Below are positions 1 through 6,240 of a stretch of DNA of 10,986 bases, in pieces. The stretch lies in assembly GCA_043778315.1 (NCBI GenBank), contig JAYWGJ010000013.1:1-10986 (forward strand). The letters are read 5' to 3'. The notes beneath the pieces were generated by a model. The model saw nothing but the letters and a program-made list of their open reading frames with translations, ran no database searches and was not told where the DNA came from. The position numbers and the translations under genes are program-made. The DNA is from JBEEMU01 sp043778315. GTDB taxonomy: Bacteria; Bacteroidota; Bacteroidia; Chitinophagales; Saprospiraceae. The number at the start of each line of letters is the position of its first letter. Positions within the stretch are counted from its first letter, which is position 1.

Positions 1-16
1 TTTAAAATCAAAAAAT

Positions 17-427
17 ATGACTTCAACCGTAAAATATTTGGGTAATTTGCGCTGCGAAGCGACGCATTTGGCATCTGGACAAACGATAATCACCGACGCA
101 CCGCTCGACAATAAAGGCAAGGGCGAAGCGTTTTCGCCGACCGACATTTTTGCTACATCGCTCGGTGCTTGCGCACTGACGATTATGGGCATCGCTGCCG
201 CCGCACACGGCATAAATATGGAGGGCGCGCGCGCCGAAGTGCAAAAAGTGATGTCGTTAGAGCCGCCGCGCCGCGTAGCGCGCATCGAGGTTTTGTTCGT
301 GATGCCCGCGCTCAATTATAGCGAAAAGCAGCAAAAAATACTACAAAATGCAGCACACACTTGTCCCGTTTCGGTGAGTTTGGGAGGCAGTAGTGTAGAG
401 ATTGTGGAGGTGTTTCAATGGCTGTAA
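17..427 (+). CDS. OsmC/Ohr-family peroxiredoxin (hydroperoxide reductase type)
   Basis: A 136-residue protein of normal length for the OsmC/Ohr family, small cytoplasmic thiol peroxidases that reduce organic hydroperoxides. The central family signature is visible: F39-S-P-T-D43 leads into A-T-S-L-G-A-C52, where Cys52 is the expected peroxidatic cysteine at the start of the long central helix. The second conserved cysteine, the resolving one, is Cys116 in the HTCPVSVSL motif near the C terminus. The N-terminal strands run straight from Met1, so the start looks right, although only 16 bases of upstream DNA are visible and no promoter can be judged. It converges on the gene at 438-788 with a 10-bp gap and no obvious terminator. 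Whether it belongs to the OsmC, Ohr or YhfA subgroup cannot be settled by eye. Family assignment is secure; the substrate is inferred from the family. Confidence 0.93.
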   Translation: MTSTVKYLGNLRCEATHLASGQTIITDAPLDNKGKGEAFSPTDIFATSLGACALTIMGIAAAAHGINMEGARAEVQKVMSLEPPRRVARIEVLFVMPALNYSEKQQKILQNAAHTCPVSVSLGGSSVEIVEVFQWL

Positions 428-437
428 ATAATTGATT

Positions 438-788
438 TTAAGGATTTACCTTATTCAAACGTACCGTAATCGTATTTTTATTCTCGTACTCGATGCGCAC
501 CATGTACATACCGCGTGCGAGTTCGGCAACGGGGTATTTGCCGTTCGCGGCAGGTTCAAATTCGCGAATTGTTTTGCCTAGAAGGTTGATGATACTTATT
601 TTTTGGACTTCGGTTTCGTTGGCTACCGAAAAAAATTCGGCGGTCGGATTAGGGTACAAATACGATTGTTTGACACTTGCTGAACCCGCACTCGCCTGTG
701 CTATTGAGGGTATTTGCAATGAAAATTGCGCGCTGCTTGTTTGGTTTATACCAATAAAAAATAGTAAAATAAAAATATATAATTTCAT
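438..788 (-). CDS. Very small T9SS protein: signal peptide plus type A sorting domain
   Basis: A 116-residue protein. Residues 1-20 form a signal peptide (MKLYIFILLFFIGINQTSSA, cut before Gln21). Residues 21-40 are a short Ser/Ala-rich linker. About residue 43 to the end is a Por/T9SS type A C-terminal sorting domain: YPNPTAEFFSV, then the strand ISIINLLGKTI, then YPVAELARGMYMVRI, then the last strand TVRLNKV. In Bacteroidota this domain directs export through the type IX system and is cleaved or anchored at the surface. No passenger domain is present, and none is hidden upstream: the 107 bp before the start are non-coding and lead into the barrel gene. Either the protein is a free sorting domain/small surface protein, or it is a relic of a larger one. 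A promoter-like pair at 819-850 suggests its own transcription. Confidence 0.85.
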   Translation of the reverse strand: MKLYIFILLFFIGINQTSSAQFSLQIPSIAQASAGSASVKQSYLYPNPTAEFFSVANETEVQKISIINLLGKTIREFEPAANGKYPVAELARGMYMVRIEYENKNTITVRLNKVNP

Positions 789-818
789 AAAGCGGTTCAG
801 ATAAAGGTGATTTTAGTA

Positions 819-850
819 CAAATATGAAACAAATACTTTATAATGTCAAA
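819..850 (-). promoter_or_regulatory. Bacteroidota-type promoter for the small T9SS gene
   Basis: Read on the minus strand, TTTG (850-847) is followed after 20 bp by CATATTTG (826-819). That is one mismatch from the Bacteroidota -7 consensus TAnnTTTG, at a usual spacing. It lies about 30 bp before the start codon at 788. This is seen by motif only. Confidence 0.45.
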
Positions 851-895
851 AAAATATCACATTATTTTTATTTTTAATTTATTTTACACAAATCC

Positions 896-1588
896 TTACA
901 ATTGATAGCACAACCGCATCGTAAAATAATAGCTATTGAATAGGTTATTGGAGTAAAACGCATAGTTTCTAAATAGATTGCTGTCCGATTTTAGTAAGTT
1001 GATAAAGGAGCGCGAAAACTGCATATTTGCCGCCAAATGTTTGTTGAAAAACAAATTTCCTGCCAATACATAGCTAATATCGTAGGTTTTCAAGTCTTTT
1101 ATCAAAGCATCGGTGAGGTCGGCACCGCCGATGTCGGTCACTTTTACGTTGAGCAGCCGCCCGTAGCTCAAGCCTGCACCTACCTGAAACCGCCAGTCGC
1201 GGTAATGCGCCATTATAGGTATTTCGGCGTAGTCGAGGTTGATGCTTCGGAGTGTAGAATTGTAGTCGCGCAAGCCGAGTGCCGCGCCGCGCTGATTGTA
1301 CTGTATTTCTACACTCGCGTCAAATTTTGGACGAATATGCACGATGCCGCGTATGCCTGCGTTCAAGCCAAATTTATTGTAGCCCGCCATGCCGTCGCCG
1401 TCTATTTGCGCGGCGTTGAAGCCCAAAAGTATTTGCGCGCCGAAGCGCGAGGGTGTTCTTTCTTCCGCTATTTTGTCGCCTGCGGTATCGCCGCTTGTGC
1501 CATCGTCGGGGTCGGTAGGCTGTGCGAAGGCATTAGGCAACATAGAGATTGCCGAAATAAATAAAATTAAAATTCGTTTTAGTGACAT
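896..1588 (-). CDS. PorT-like outer-membrane beta-barrel protein (porin family)
   Basis: A 230-residue protein with a signal peptide (residues 1-22, ending NAFA before Gln23) and an acidic, Thr/Gly-rich linker (24-45) before the barrel. The first barrel strands carry the PorT/OMP_b-brl_2 style signature LLGFNAAQIDGDGMAGYNKF (54-73) followed by GLNAG. Further alternating strands include LDYAEIPIMAHY (118-129), FQVGAGLSYG (134-143) and a last strand YYFTMRLCYQL (220-230), which ends in an aromatic/hydrophobic pattern like other outer-membrane barrels. Such proteins sit in the Bacteroidota outer membrane. Many are annotated 'porin family' without a known substrate, and one relative, PorT, is a T9SS component, but this resemblance does not show that role here. 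It begins 42 bp after rsmE on the same strand, with no promoter consensus seen between them, so co-transcription is plausible. Confidence 0.87.
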   Translation of the reverse strand: MSLKRILILFISAISMLPNAFAQPTDPDDGTSGDTAGDKIAEERTPSRFGAQILLGFNAAQIDGDGMAGYNKFGLNAGIRGIVHIRPKFDASVEIQYNQRGAALGLRDYNSTLRSINLDYAEIPIMAHYRDWRFQVGAGLSYGRLLNVKVTDIGGADLTDALIKDLKTYDISYVLAGNLFFNKHLAANMQFSRSFINLLKSDSNLFRNYAFYSNNLFNSYYFTMRLCYQL

Positions 1589-1630
1589 GATATATTTTGT
1601 TTTTTTAATGTTATGATATAGAATGTTCTG

Positions 1631-2341
1631 TTATGAATTTAATAAATTAAAAGTGTGTACGGCAACGAGTGCTGCGGTTTCCGTTCGCAAGCGACTTTCA
1701 CTAATGCTAACGCCTATAAAACCGTTTTGCGTGGCAAAAGCGACTTCCTCGTGGCTAAAATCTCCTTCGGGTCCTATCAGTATTAGTGCGTTTTGTTGTG
1801 GCGTGTAAGCGATTTTGAGTACTTTTCTGTCCATATTAGCATGGCAATACGCGATGAATTTTTGCCCTTCAAAATCTATATTTTTTGTTACAAAATCTTT
1901 ATAATCAATCACTTCACTTAATACAGGAAAATGATATTTGAGTGATTGCTTAGCGGCAGCGACAATTATTTTTTCGAGGCGATCGAGCCGAACGTGACGG
2001 CGTTCTGACTGAAAGCAAATAAGCGGTGTGATTTCGGTTACGCCTATTTCTGTCGCTTTTTCCAAAAACCATTCGTAGCGGTCTATGTTTTTGGTTGGCG
2101 CGCAAGCGATATTTATTTTTATTTTATTTACATTATTTGTGACAGTTTTATTTATAATCGTTAAAACCGCTTCTTTTTTACCTATTTTCGCGATTCGCGT
2201 GTCGTAAAGGTTGCCGATGCCGTCTGTTACGAGTACCGTGTCGCCTACTTTGTAGCGTAGTACTTGCGTACAATGCCGGGCCTCTTCGTCGGTCAGCGTA
2301 ATTTCGGCATGATTAATGATAATAGAATAAAAAATGTTCAT
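1631..2341 (-). CDS. rsmE: 16S rRNA (uracil(1498)-N(3))-methyltransferase RsmE
   Basis: A 236-residue SPOUT-class methyltransferase of normal length that methylates U1498 of 16S rRNA in the assembled 30S subunit using S-adenosylmethionine. The N-terminal PUA-like domain carries the family pattern around H23-C-T-Q-V-L-R29 and GD34. The methyltransferase domain shows EWFLEKATEIGVTEITPL (90-107), SERRH (112-116), AAAKQSLK (128-135), the knot/AdoMet loop LIGPEGDFS (188-196) and the closing SRLRTETA (216-223), all hallmarks of RsmE. The start at 2341 gives the expected N terminus. A TATATTTG box lies 27 bp upstream on the coding strand. The porin-family gene follows after 42 bp. This is a housekeeping gene and a good phylogenetic anchor for the window. 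Confidence 0.96.
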   Translation of the reverse strand: MNIFYSIIINHAEITLTDEEARHCTQVLRYKVGDTVLVTDGIGNLYDTRIAKIGKKEAVLTIINKTVTNNVNKIKINIACAPTKNIDRYEWFLEKATEIGVTEITPLICFQSERRHVRLDRLEKIIVAAAKQSLKYHFPVLSEVIDYKDFVTKNIDFEGQKFIAYCHANMDRKVLKIAYTPQQNALILIGPEGDFSHEEVAFATQNGFIGVSISESRLRTETAALVAVHTFNLLNS

Positions 2342-2367
2342 TATAAATTGTTGTAGTTTCTTTACTG

Positions 2368-2375
2368 CAAATATA
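2368..2375 (-). promoter_or_regulatory. -7 box candidate for rsmE
   Basis: On the minus strand this reads TATATTTG, an exact match to TAnnTTTG, 27 bp before the rsmE start codon. No TTTG is found at the expected upstream distance, so the call rests on one box in AT-rich DNA. Confidence 0.4.
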
Positions 2376-2481
2376 TGTACTATTTTTGTGTTACGATAGA
2401 ATATTTTTTTAGTAAAAAAAGATATTTTTATTTTAACATAATAAAAAATTATGAAACTGCGTTTAAATTATAAAAATAGCG

Positions 2482-2489
2482 TAATTTTG
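2482..2489 (+). promoter_or_regulatory. -7 box candidate for the small lipoprotein gene
   Basis: TAATTTTG matches TAnnTTTG exactly and lies 65 bp before the start codon at 2555. The -33 position has no good TTTG. A second exact box, TATTTTTG at 2381-2388, is further upstream and overlaps the divergent rsmE control region. Which one is used cannot be told by eye. Confidence 0.35.
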
Positions 2490-2554
2490 TGATTGAATTA
2501 CAATATTCCGTAATCATAATATACTTTTAAATAAACTTAATCAAAAATTGTAAG

Positions 2555-2692
2555 ATGAAAAAACAAATCAAATCAGCAGTAGTTTTAGCTTTTGTACTCG
2601 CTTTCGTGGCAGTTACCTCTTCGTGTAATCGCGGAATGGGCTGCCCGTCCAATTTTTCTATTGGCAAAATCGTTTCGGGAATCGCGAAATAG
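2555..2692 (+). CDS. Small 45-residue lipoprotein-like protein
   Basis: A short gene of 45 codons starting at ATG 2555 and ending at TAG 2690-2692. The product begins MKKQIKSAVVLAFVLAFVAV, a basic start plus hydrophobic core typical of a signal sequence. It continues TSSC24, a relaxed Bacteroidota lipobox with Cys24 as the likely lipidated residue. The mature part would be only 22 residues, C-N-R-G-M-G-C-P-S-N-F-S and so on, with a second cysteine (Cys30). It is flanked by a box-containing upstream region and an exceptionally good intrinsic terminator 20 bp after the stop, which supports a real, independently transcribed unit. Very short Cys-containing lipoproteins of this shape are common in the phylum, and their function is unknown to me. 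If the lipobox is not used, it would be a small membrane-anchored or secreted peptide. Confidence 0.75.
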   Translation: MKKQIKSAVVLAFVLAFVAVTSSCNRGMGCPSNFSIGKIVSGIAK

Positions 2693-2712
2693 TGACAGTC
2701 AAAAATACTTTT

Positions 2713-2760
2713 AAAAAAAGGTACGGGCAGCTCAAAAGTGTCTGTACCTTTTTTTATTTT
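2713..2760 (+). terminator. Intrinsic terminator after the small lipoprotein gene
   Basis: Perfect 12-bp arms AAAAAAAGGTAC (2713-2724) and GTACCTTTTTTT (2744-2755). With two G-U pairs the stem can extend to 17 bp around the 9-base loop at 2730-2738. A T-rich tail follows to 2760. Confidence 0.9.
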
Positions 2761-2778
2761 AAAAAAATTAAAAAAAAA

Positions 2779-2811
2779 TTTGTTCGTTTAAACAATTAGT
2801 GCCTATATTTG
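2779..2811 (+). promoter_or_regulatory. Consensus Bacteroidota promoter for the TM2 gene
   Basis: TTTG (2779-2782), a 21-bp spacer, then TATATTTG (2804-2811), an exact match to TAnnTTTG. The expected start of transcription is near 2818, giving a leader of about 40 bases before the ATG at 2857. It follows directly after the upstream terminator, so the TM2 gene is probably transcribed alone. Confidence 0.75.
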
Positions 2812-2856
2812 CATCGTATTTAAACTAAATCATTTTACATTTTAACTTCATTTTTT

Positions 2857-3303
2857 ATGAAAAAATTATTTTTTATGATTACCCTATTAATGGGTACAAT
2901 GTTTTTGGGTACTTCGGTACAGGCGGCTGGTGTAGCTACGGCGAACGGCGTAGTGATTACTAACCCTACTACTACTGCGCCGACCGCAGTAGCTAAAAAA
3001 ACTGGCTTTTTTGCCAAAGTAGGTAGTTTTTTGACAAAAACCTACGAAAATGCACTCGGACACGTTAAAGCAGGCGATGACAAAATGCTTGTTAGTGCTT
3101 TGTTGTGCTTCTTTTTGGGCGGTTTAGGGGTTCACCGCGTTTATTTAGGTTCGGGTGGTATCATGATTTTGTGGTACATTCTTACTTTTGGTGGTCTTTT
3201 TGGTATCTTACCATTAGTAGAGCTTATCCGTTTGATAATCTCGGGTACAGGGTTCTTGGACGGCAATAAAAGCTTTTTAGCTGCGTTTTCTGGAATGAAA
3301 TAG
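2857..3303 (+). CDS. TM2-domain membrane protein with signal peptide
   Basis: A 148-residue protein. Residues 1-23 look like a signal peptide (MKKLFFMITLLMGTMFLGTSVQA). Residues 24-48 are an Ala/Thr/Val-rich low-complexity segment. Residues 49-75 are an amphipathic stretch (FFAKVGSFLTKTYENALGHV). A TM2 domain fills residues 77-130: the first helix MLVSALLCFFLGGLGVHRVY contains the family turn GGLGVHRVYLGS (88-99), and a second helix runs GIMILWYILTFGGLFGILPL. TM2 proteins have two helices joined by a short polar turn; in bacteria their function is largely unknown. The usual Asp/Glu-Arg-Phe-like turn is His-Arg-Val-Tyr here. A consensus promoter lies upstream and a bidirectional terminator downstream, so it stands as a single-gene unit. 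Confidence 0.9.
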   Translation: MKKLFFMITLLMGTMFLGTSVQAAGVATANGVVITNPTTTAPTAVAKKTGFFAKVGSFLTKTYENALGHVKAGDDKMLVSALLCFFLGGLGVHRVYLGSGGIMILWYILTFGGLFGILPLVELIRLIISGTGFLDGNKSFLAAFSGMK

Positions 3304-3317
3304 TTTTCATTAAACCA

Positions 3318-3359
3318 CAAAAAATCCGCATCAACAACGAGTTGGTGCGGATTTTTTTT
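3318..3359. terminator. Bidirectional terminator between the TM2 and GH13 genes
   Basis: The left arm AATCCGCATCAAC (3323-3335) pairs with GTTGGTGCGGATT (3341-3353) with a single G-U/A-C type mismatch and a 5-base loop. An A-run lies before it and a T-run after it, so it can end transcription of the TM2 gene (+) and of the GH13 gene (-, stop at 3390). Confidence 0.9.
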
Positions 3360-3389
3360 ATGCGTATTTTTCATACTTTTGTCGCTCCT

Positions 3390-4775
3390 TTATTCGTGAC
3401 TAAACACCATATATTTTGCTGGCTCGAGCGTTACTTGTCCTGTTGTACCAAACGTTTTGGTCATATCGGTAAATAGCTCTTTGTAGTCGCCTTTTAGTTG
3501 ATGACTACTCAGTATCACATCTAAACGCGTATTAGAGAAGTTATTGATTACCAATACTTTATGTCCGTCTTTTTCGCGCACAAACGCATAAACTACATCG
3601 TCATGATTGGTCGGAATACGCGTAAAACTGCCGCCGTAGCTGCCGTTCCAAAGAGCTTTATTGCGAGTTTTGAGGTGTAGCAGGCGGCTGTAAAAGTCGC
3701 CGAGTTTAAAGCCGTTCCACGCAATCGGGTCTTTATCAAAAAACTTCAATTTTCTATCTAACGCCGCTTCCTGCCCGCTATACACGAGCGGAACGCCTGG
3801 CAGCGTAGCCGCAAGCACCGCAAAGGGCTGTACAAACGCGCCCATGCGCTCGTATTCGCTGCCATTCCACGAGTTTTCGTCGTGATTTGACGTGAATTGT
3901 AGGCGCAAATTGTCGATTTTGTACTTTTCGGACTCCAATTTATACATTGCGTCTAATTCGCTCACTTTATTTTTGCCTTGCGCGATGCCGTTAAACAGGT
4001 GATGCCATTCCCAACCGTAAGTGATATGGAAGGCTTTGGTATGAAATTCGGGTCCTTCCGCCTCCGCCAACCAAAGCATATTTTTGGTTTTATCTAAGGC
4101 AGGACGCACGTCGTTGTCCCAAAAATCTTGCGGGACCATCATCGCTACGTCGCAGCGATAGCCGTCGAGTCCGCAGTCATTCACCCAATATTGCAACGCC
4201 TCGATTTGCGCGGCGCGCATCTCTTTATTATCATAATTAAGGTCGGCAACGTCTTTCCAATCGTCGACAGGCGGCACTATTTTACCGTCTTTTTGCGTAA
4301 ACCAATCGGGGTGTTTGTCTATCCAAACGTTATCGAACGAGGTGTGGTTCGCCACCCAATCTATCATCACTTTCATACCCGCTTTGTGCGCGGTTGCCAC
4401 TACTTGCTTGAAGTCGGCGAGCGTACCAAACTCAGGATTCACGGCTTTATAGTCCGAAATACTGTAATAACTGCCCAAACTGCCCTTGCGCTCCTTCACG
4501 CCGATAGGCTGAATCGGCATGAACCACAGCACCGAAACGCCCATTTTTTGGAGGCGTGGTATGTGTTTCTCGAACGCCGCGAAAGTACCTTCGGGCGTGT
4601 ATTGTCGCACATTTACCTCGTAAATATTGCAGTTTTTTGCCCAATCGGGTGCGGGCATCGTCGCGTTAGTTGTACTTGACATAGTGGGTTTTGTACTTGG
4701 TTTTTGAATTTTTGAAGCAGTATCGCACGCTGCAAAGGTAGCAGCAATACCACAAATTAAAGCGATTTTTTTCAC
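3390..4775 (-). CDS. GH13 alpha-amylase-family glycoside hydrolase, predicted lipoprotein
   Basis: A 461-residue enzyme of the alpha-amylase clan. The N terminus MKKIALICGIAATFAAC17 reads as a lipoprotein signal with Cys17 lipidated, followed by a Ser/Thr/Pro linker to about residue 43. The (beta/alpha)8 barrel shows all four GH13 regions: D139-W-V-A-N-H144 (I), G205-Y-R-C-D209 with Asp209 as nucleophile (II), L-A-E238 with Glu238 as likely acid/base (III), and F294-T-S-N-H-D299 as transition-state stabiliser (IV). The active site is therefore intact. About residues 395-461 form the small C-terminal beta domain. It should cleave or rearrange alpha-glucans or maltooligosaccharides at the envelope; exact specificity is unknown. 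No SusC/SusD-like partner is beside it, and it stands alone between two palindromic elements. No clear -7 box was found before its start. Confidence 0.93.
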   Translation of the reverse strand: MKKIALICGIAATFAACDTASKIQKPSTKPTMSSTTNATMPAPDWAKNCNIYEVNVRQYTPEGTFAAFEKHIPRLQKMGVSVLWFMPIQPIGVKERKGSLGSYYSISDYKAVNPEFGTLADFKQVVATAHKAGMKVMIDWVANHTSFDNVWIDKHPDWFTQKDGKIVPPVDDWKDVADLNYDNKEMRAAQIEALQYWVNDCGLDGYRCDVAMMVPQDFWDNDVRPALDKTKNMLWLAEAEGPEFHTKAFHITYGWEWHHLFNGIAQGKNKVSELDAMYKLESEKYKIDNLRLQFTSNHDENSWNGSEYERMGAFVQPFAVLAATLPGVPLVYSGQEAALDRKLKFFDKDPIAWNGFKLGDFYSRLLHLKTRNKALWNGSYGGSFTRIPTNHDDVVYAFVREKDGHKVLVINNFSNTRLDVILSSHQLKGDYKELFTDMTKTFGTTGQVTLEPAKYMVFSHE

Positions 4776-4834
4776 GAAAATTTTATTTTTTATTTGAATA
4801 ATTTATGATTACAATGAAAATATTGATTTTTTAT

Positions 4835-4956
4835 GGTTCTTTGAGAATTTTTGGGGGCGAAGCGCAACGGTGTGCGGGTTTTAACCCGCACCTTGCCTAT
4901 TTTGTGCGGGTTAAAACCCGCACGCCGATAAAATCCACAAAAAATTTTAAAGAACC
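4835..4956. repeat. Nested palindromic element (REP/MITE-like), 122 bp
   Basis: Outer inverted arms of 19 bp at 4835-4853 and 4938-4956 match at 16 of 19 positions. Inside them sit two 20-bp units, GTGCGGGTTTTAACCCGCAC (4872-4891) and GTGCGGGTTAAAACCCGCAC (4904-4923). Each unit is a near-perfect palindrome by itself and they are exact reverse complements of each other, so the inner part can form two hairpins or one 20-bp stem with a 12-base loop. The inner part is GC-rich against AT-rich surroundings. It fills the gap between the 350-residue gene (stop at 4961) and the GH13 gene, and has no T-run typical of an intrinsic terminator. No coding sequence is seen within it. Confidence 0.85.
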
Positions 4957-4960
4957 TTTT

Positions 4961-6013
4961 TTATTGATTAAAAAAATACTGTATCGTACCCATTTTTTTC
5001 TTATCCATATACAACTCGGCGGCGGTGAGCAGGCTTGTAAGCGGGTCGTAGGTATATTTGCGCCGCGCGCCTTCTTGCGGCGTACTTTCTTCGGTCAAAA
5101 AGCCTTTTTCATCAAATATTTGCTCTAACACAAGATTATTAAACTGGTACATTGTCAAGCGACGCAGCGTACCGCTCGAATAATACTCAAATTTATGTCT
5201 CAAATCCTCGTTTTCTATCGACTTATCTATAATGGCAACAATTTGGCGTTTTTTGTTATATCGCCAAATTTTTGATGGTAGGCTATTTTTTATATCTACT
5301 CTGCTTTCTGGCTTAAACTGAAACATCTGCACCGTCGTATCTCGTGTCACATACACCACATTTGCATAACCTAAACCTGCGCTAAGCGGTGGTGTTATTC
5401 GCAAACTAATTAGGGTATCCGCTTGTTTTTGGCAATAAACACTTTGAAACAATGAAAAATCATCGGCAATAAAAGTATTGATATGAAACGAATCCAAATC
5501 ATTTTGTACTTTATAATAATAATCATACACCGTTTTTTTACCCTTTATCTCTATTATTTTAGTAATATTTGCTAAGCTATCGCGATTAGTTTCTATTTGG
5601 TGATTAGGTGTTTTTTCCAAATAATCTACTTTTTTCCACAATACAGCTTCGCCTTTTACGTTTAGTATTTGTCCCTCAAACTCGCAGCGAATAGTATCTC
5701 TTTTTTTATCTTTTAGCTGTACTATTAGCCTATTCGTCTGACAAACATAGCCATTTTTATCAAAATTATAGCCCTCGGTAATCTGTATCGGGCTGTCCGT
5801 TTTTTTATTTTTTTCCAAAAAATAAGTCATTGCGCACTGGCTATATCTACCCGCAAGTATTATTTTCATAGGTTTGAACACACTTACGGGTGTGGTAGAA
5901 GGCGCGTCGAGTTTGAGTTGTTGCAGGATTAAACGCTCGGGTATTTGTGACTGCGCTCGCAATAAAGGTAAGGCGAGTAGCAGGTTTAGCAATATAAAAA
6001 ACAACTGTTTCAT
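4961..6013 (-). CDS. Secreted protein of unknown function with YD-repeat-like C terminus
   Basis: I do not recognise this 350-residue protein. It has a clear signal peptide (residues 1-20, MKQLFFILLNLLLALPLLRA, then Gln21). Residues 70-200 are rich in alternating charged/hydrophobic strands (for example GYNFDKNGYVCQTNRLIVQL, 81-100). The C-terminal third resembles degenerate YD/RHS-type strand repeats: HKFEYYSSGTLRRLTMY (273-289), LEQIFDEKGFLTEES (296-310) and RRKYTYDPLTSLLTAAELY (317-335), ending TIQYFFNQ. There are four cysteines in the mature part (60, 91, 110, 194), no lipobox and no T9SS sorting domain, so a periplasmic or outer-membrane-associated location is likely. Its stop codon is only 4 bp from the nested palindrome at 4835-4956. 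A promoter-like box ends 4 bp before the start codon, which suggests a leaderless mRNA. Real gene: confident. Function: unknown. Confidence 0.8.
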   Translation of the reverse strand: MKQLFFILLNLLLALPLLRAQSQIPERLILQQLKLDAPSTTPVSVFKPMKIILAGRYSQCAMTYFLEKNKKTDSPIQITEGYNFDKNGYVCQTNRLIVQLKDKKRDTIRCEFEGQILNVKGEAVLWKKVDYLEKTPNHQIETNRDSLANITKIIEIKGKKTVYDYYYKVQNDLDSFHINTFIADDFSLFQSVYCQKQADTLISLRITPPLSAGLGYANVVYVTRDTTVQMFQFKPESRVDIKNSLPSKIWRYNKKRQIVAIIDKSIENEDLRHKFEYYSSGTLRRLTMYQFNNLVLEQIFDEKGFLTEESTPQEGARRKYTYDPLTSLLTAAELYMDKKKMGTIQYFFNQ

Positions 6014-6017
6014 TTCA

Positions 6018-6052
6018 CAAAGATAAAAATATAATATTATAAATTATTCAAA
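6018..6052 (-). promoter_or_regulatory. Promoter candidate abutting the start codon at 6013
   Basis: On the minus strand, TTTG (6052-6049), a 23-bp spacer, then TATCTTTG (6025-6018), an exact TAnnTTTG match. It ends 4 bp before the ATG, so transcription would begin at or within a few bases of the start codon. Confidence 0.45.
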
Positions 6053-6189
6053 TACAAAAAATTATACAAAAATTTTTAATATGGTGTGTAATATAGGTAA
6101 TTCAAACAAAATAAATACATAAAAAACTGACTTATTATTATTTTAATTAAAAATATTATAATATTAGCTAATAAATGTAGAATTTTACA

Positions 6190-6219
6190 TTGGAAAGTCA
6201 ATTATAGCATTTATATTTT
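6190..6219 (+). promoter_or_regulatory. Promoter candidate for the T9SS repeat protein
   Basis: TTG (6190-6192), a 19-bp spacer, then TATATTTT (6212-6219), one mismatch from TAnnTTTG, 21 bp before the ATG at 6241. The surrounding 227-bp divergent gap (6014-6240) is extremely AT-rich, so chance matches are easy. Confidence 0.3.
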
Positions 6220-6240
6220 TACATTTTTTAAATCAAAATC

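Noticed and set aside
428..437. Terminator between the convergent OsmC and small T9SS genes
   Set aside because: The gap is 10 bp and I found no clear stem spanning it.
1037..1564. Plus-strand 175-codon open frame
   Set aside because: It lies wholly inside the minus-strand barrel gene, is not homologous to anything I recognise, and the minus frame has a signal peptide and barrel signature.
2451..2492. 13-residue open frame (MKLRLNYKNSVIL) before the small lipoprotein gene, a possible leader peptide
   Set aside because: It has no regulatory codon run and no attenuator-like hairpin pair after it, and it overlaps the TAATTTTG box, so it is probably upstream of the transcript.
4128..4679. Plus-strand 183-codon open frame
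   Set aside because: It is antisense to the GH13 gene, whose four catalytic regions are intact; this is a by-product of GC-rich codon use.
4872..4923. Inner palindromes read as a CRISPR array or intrinsic terminator
   Set aside because: There are only two units in opposite orientation with a 12-base gap, so it is not a CRISPR array, and no T-run follows on either strand, so it is not a standard terminator.
4805..5128. Plus-strand 107-codon open frame spanning the nested palindrome
   Set aside because: It runs through the palindromic element and is antisense to the 350-residue gene; no plausible protein features.
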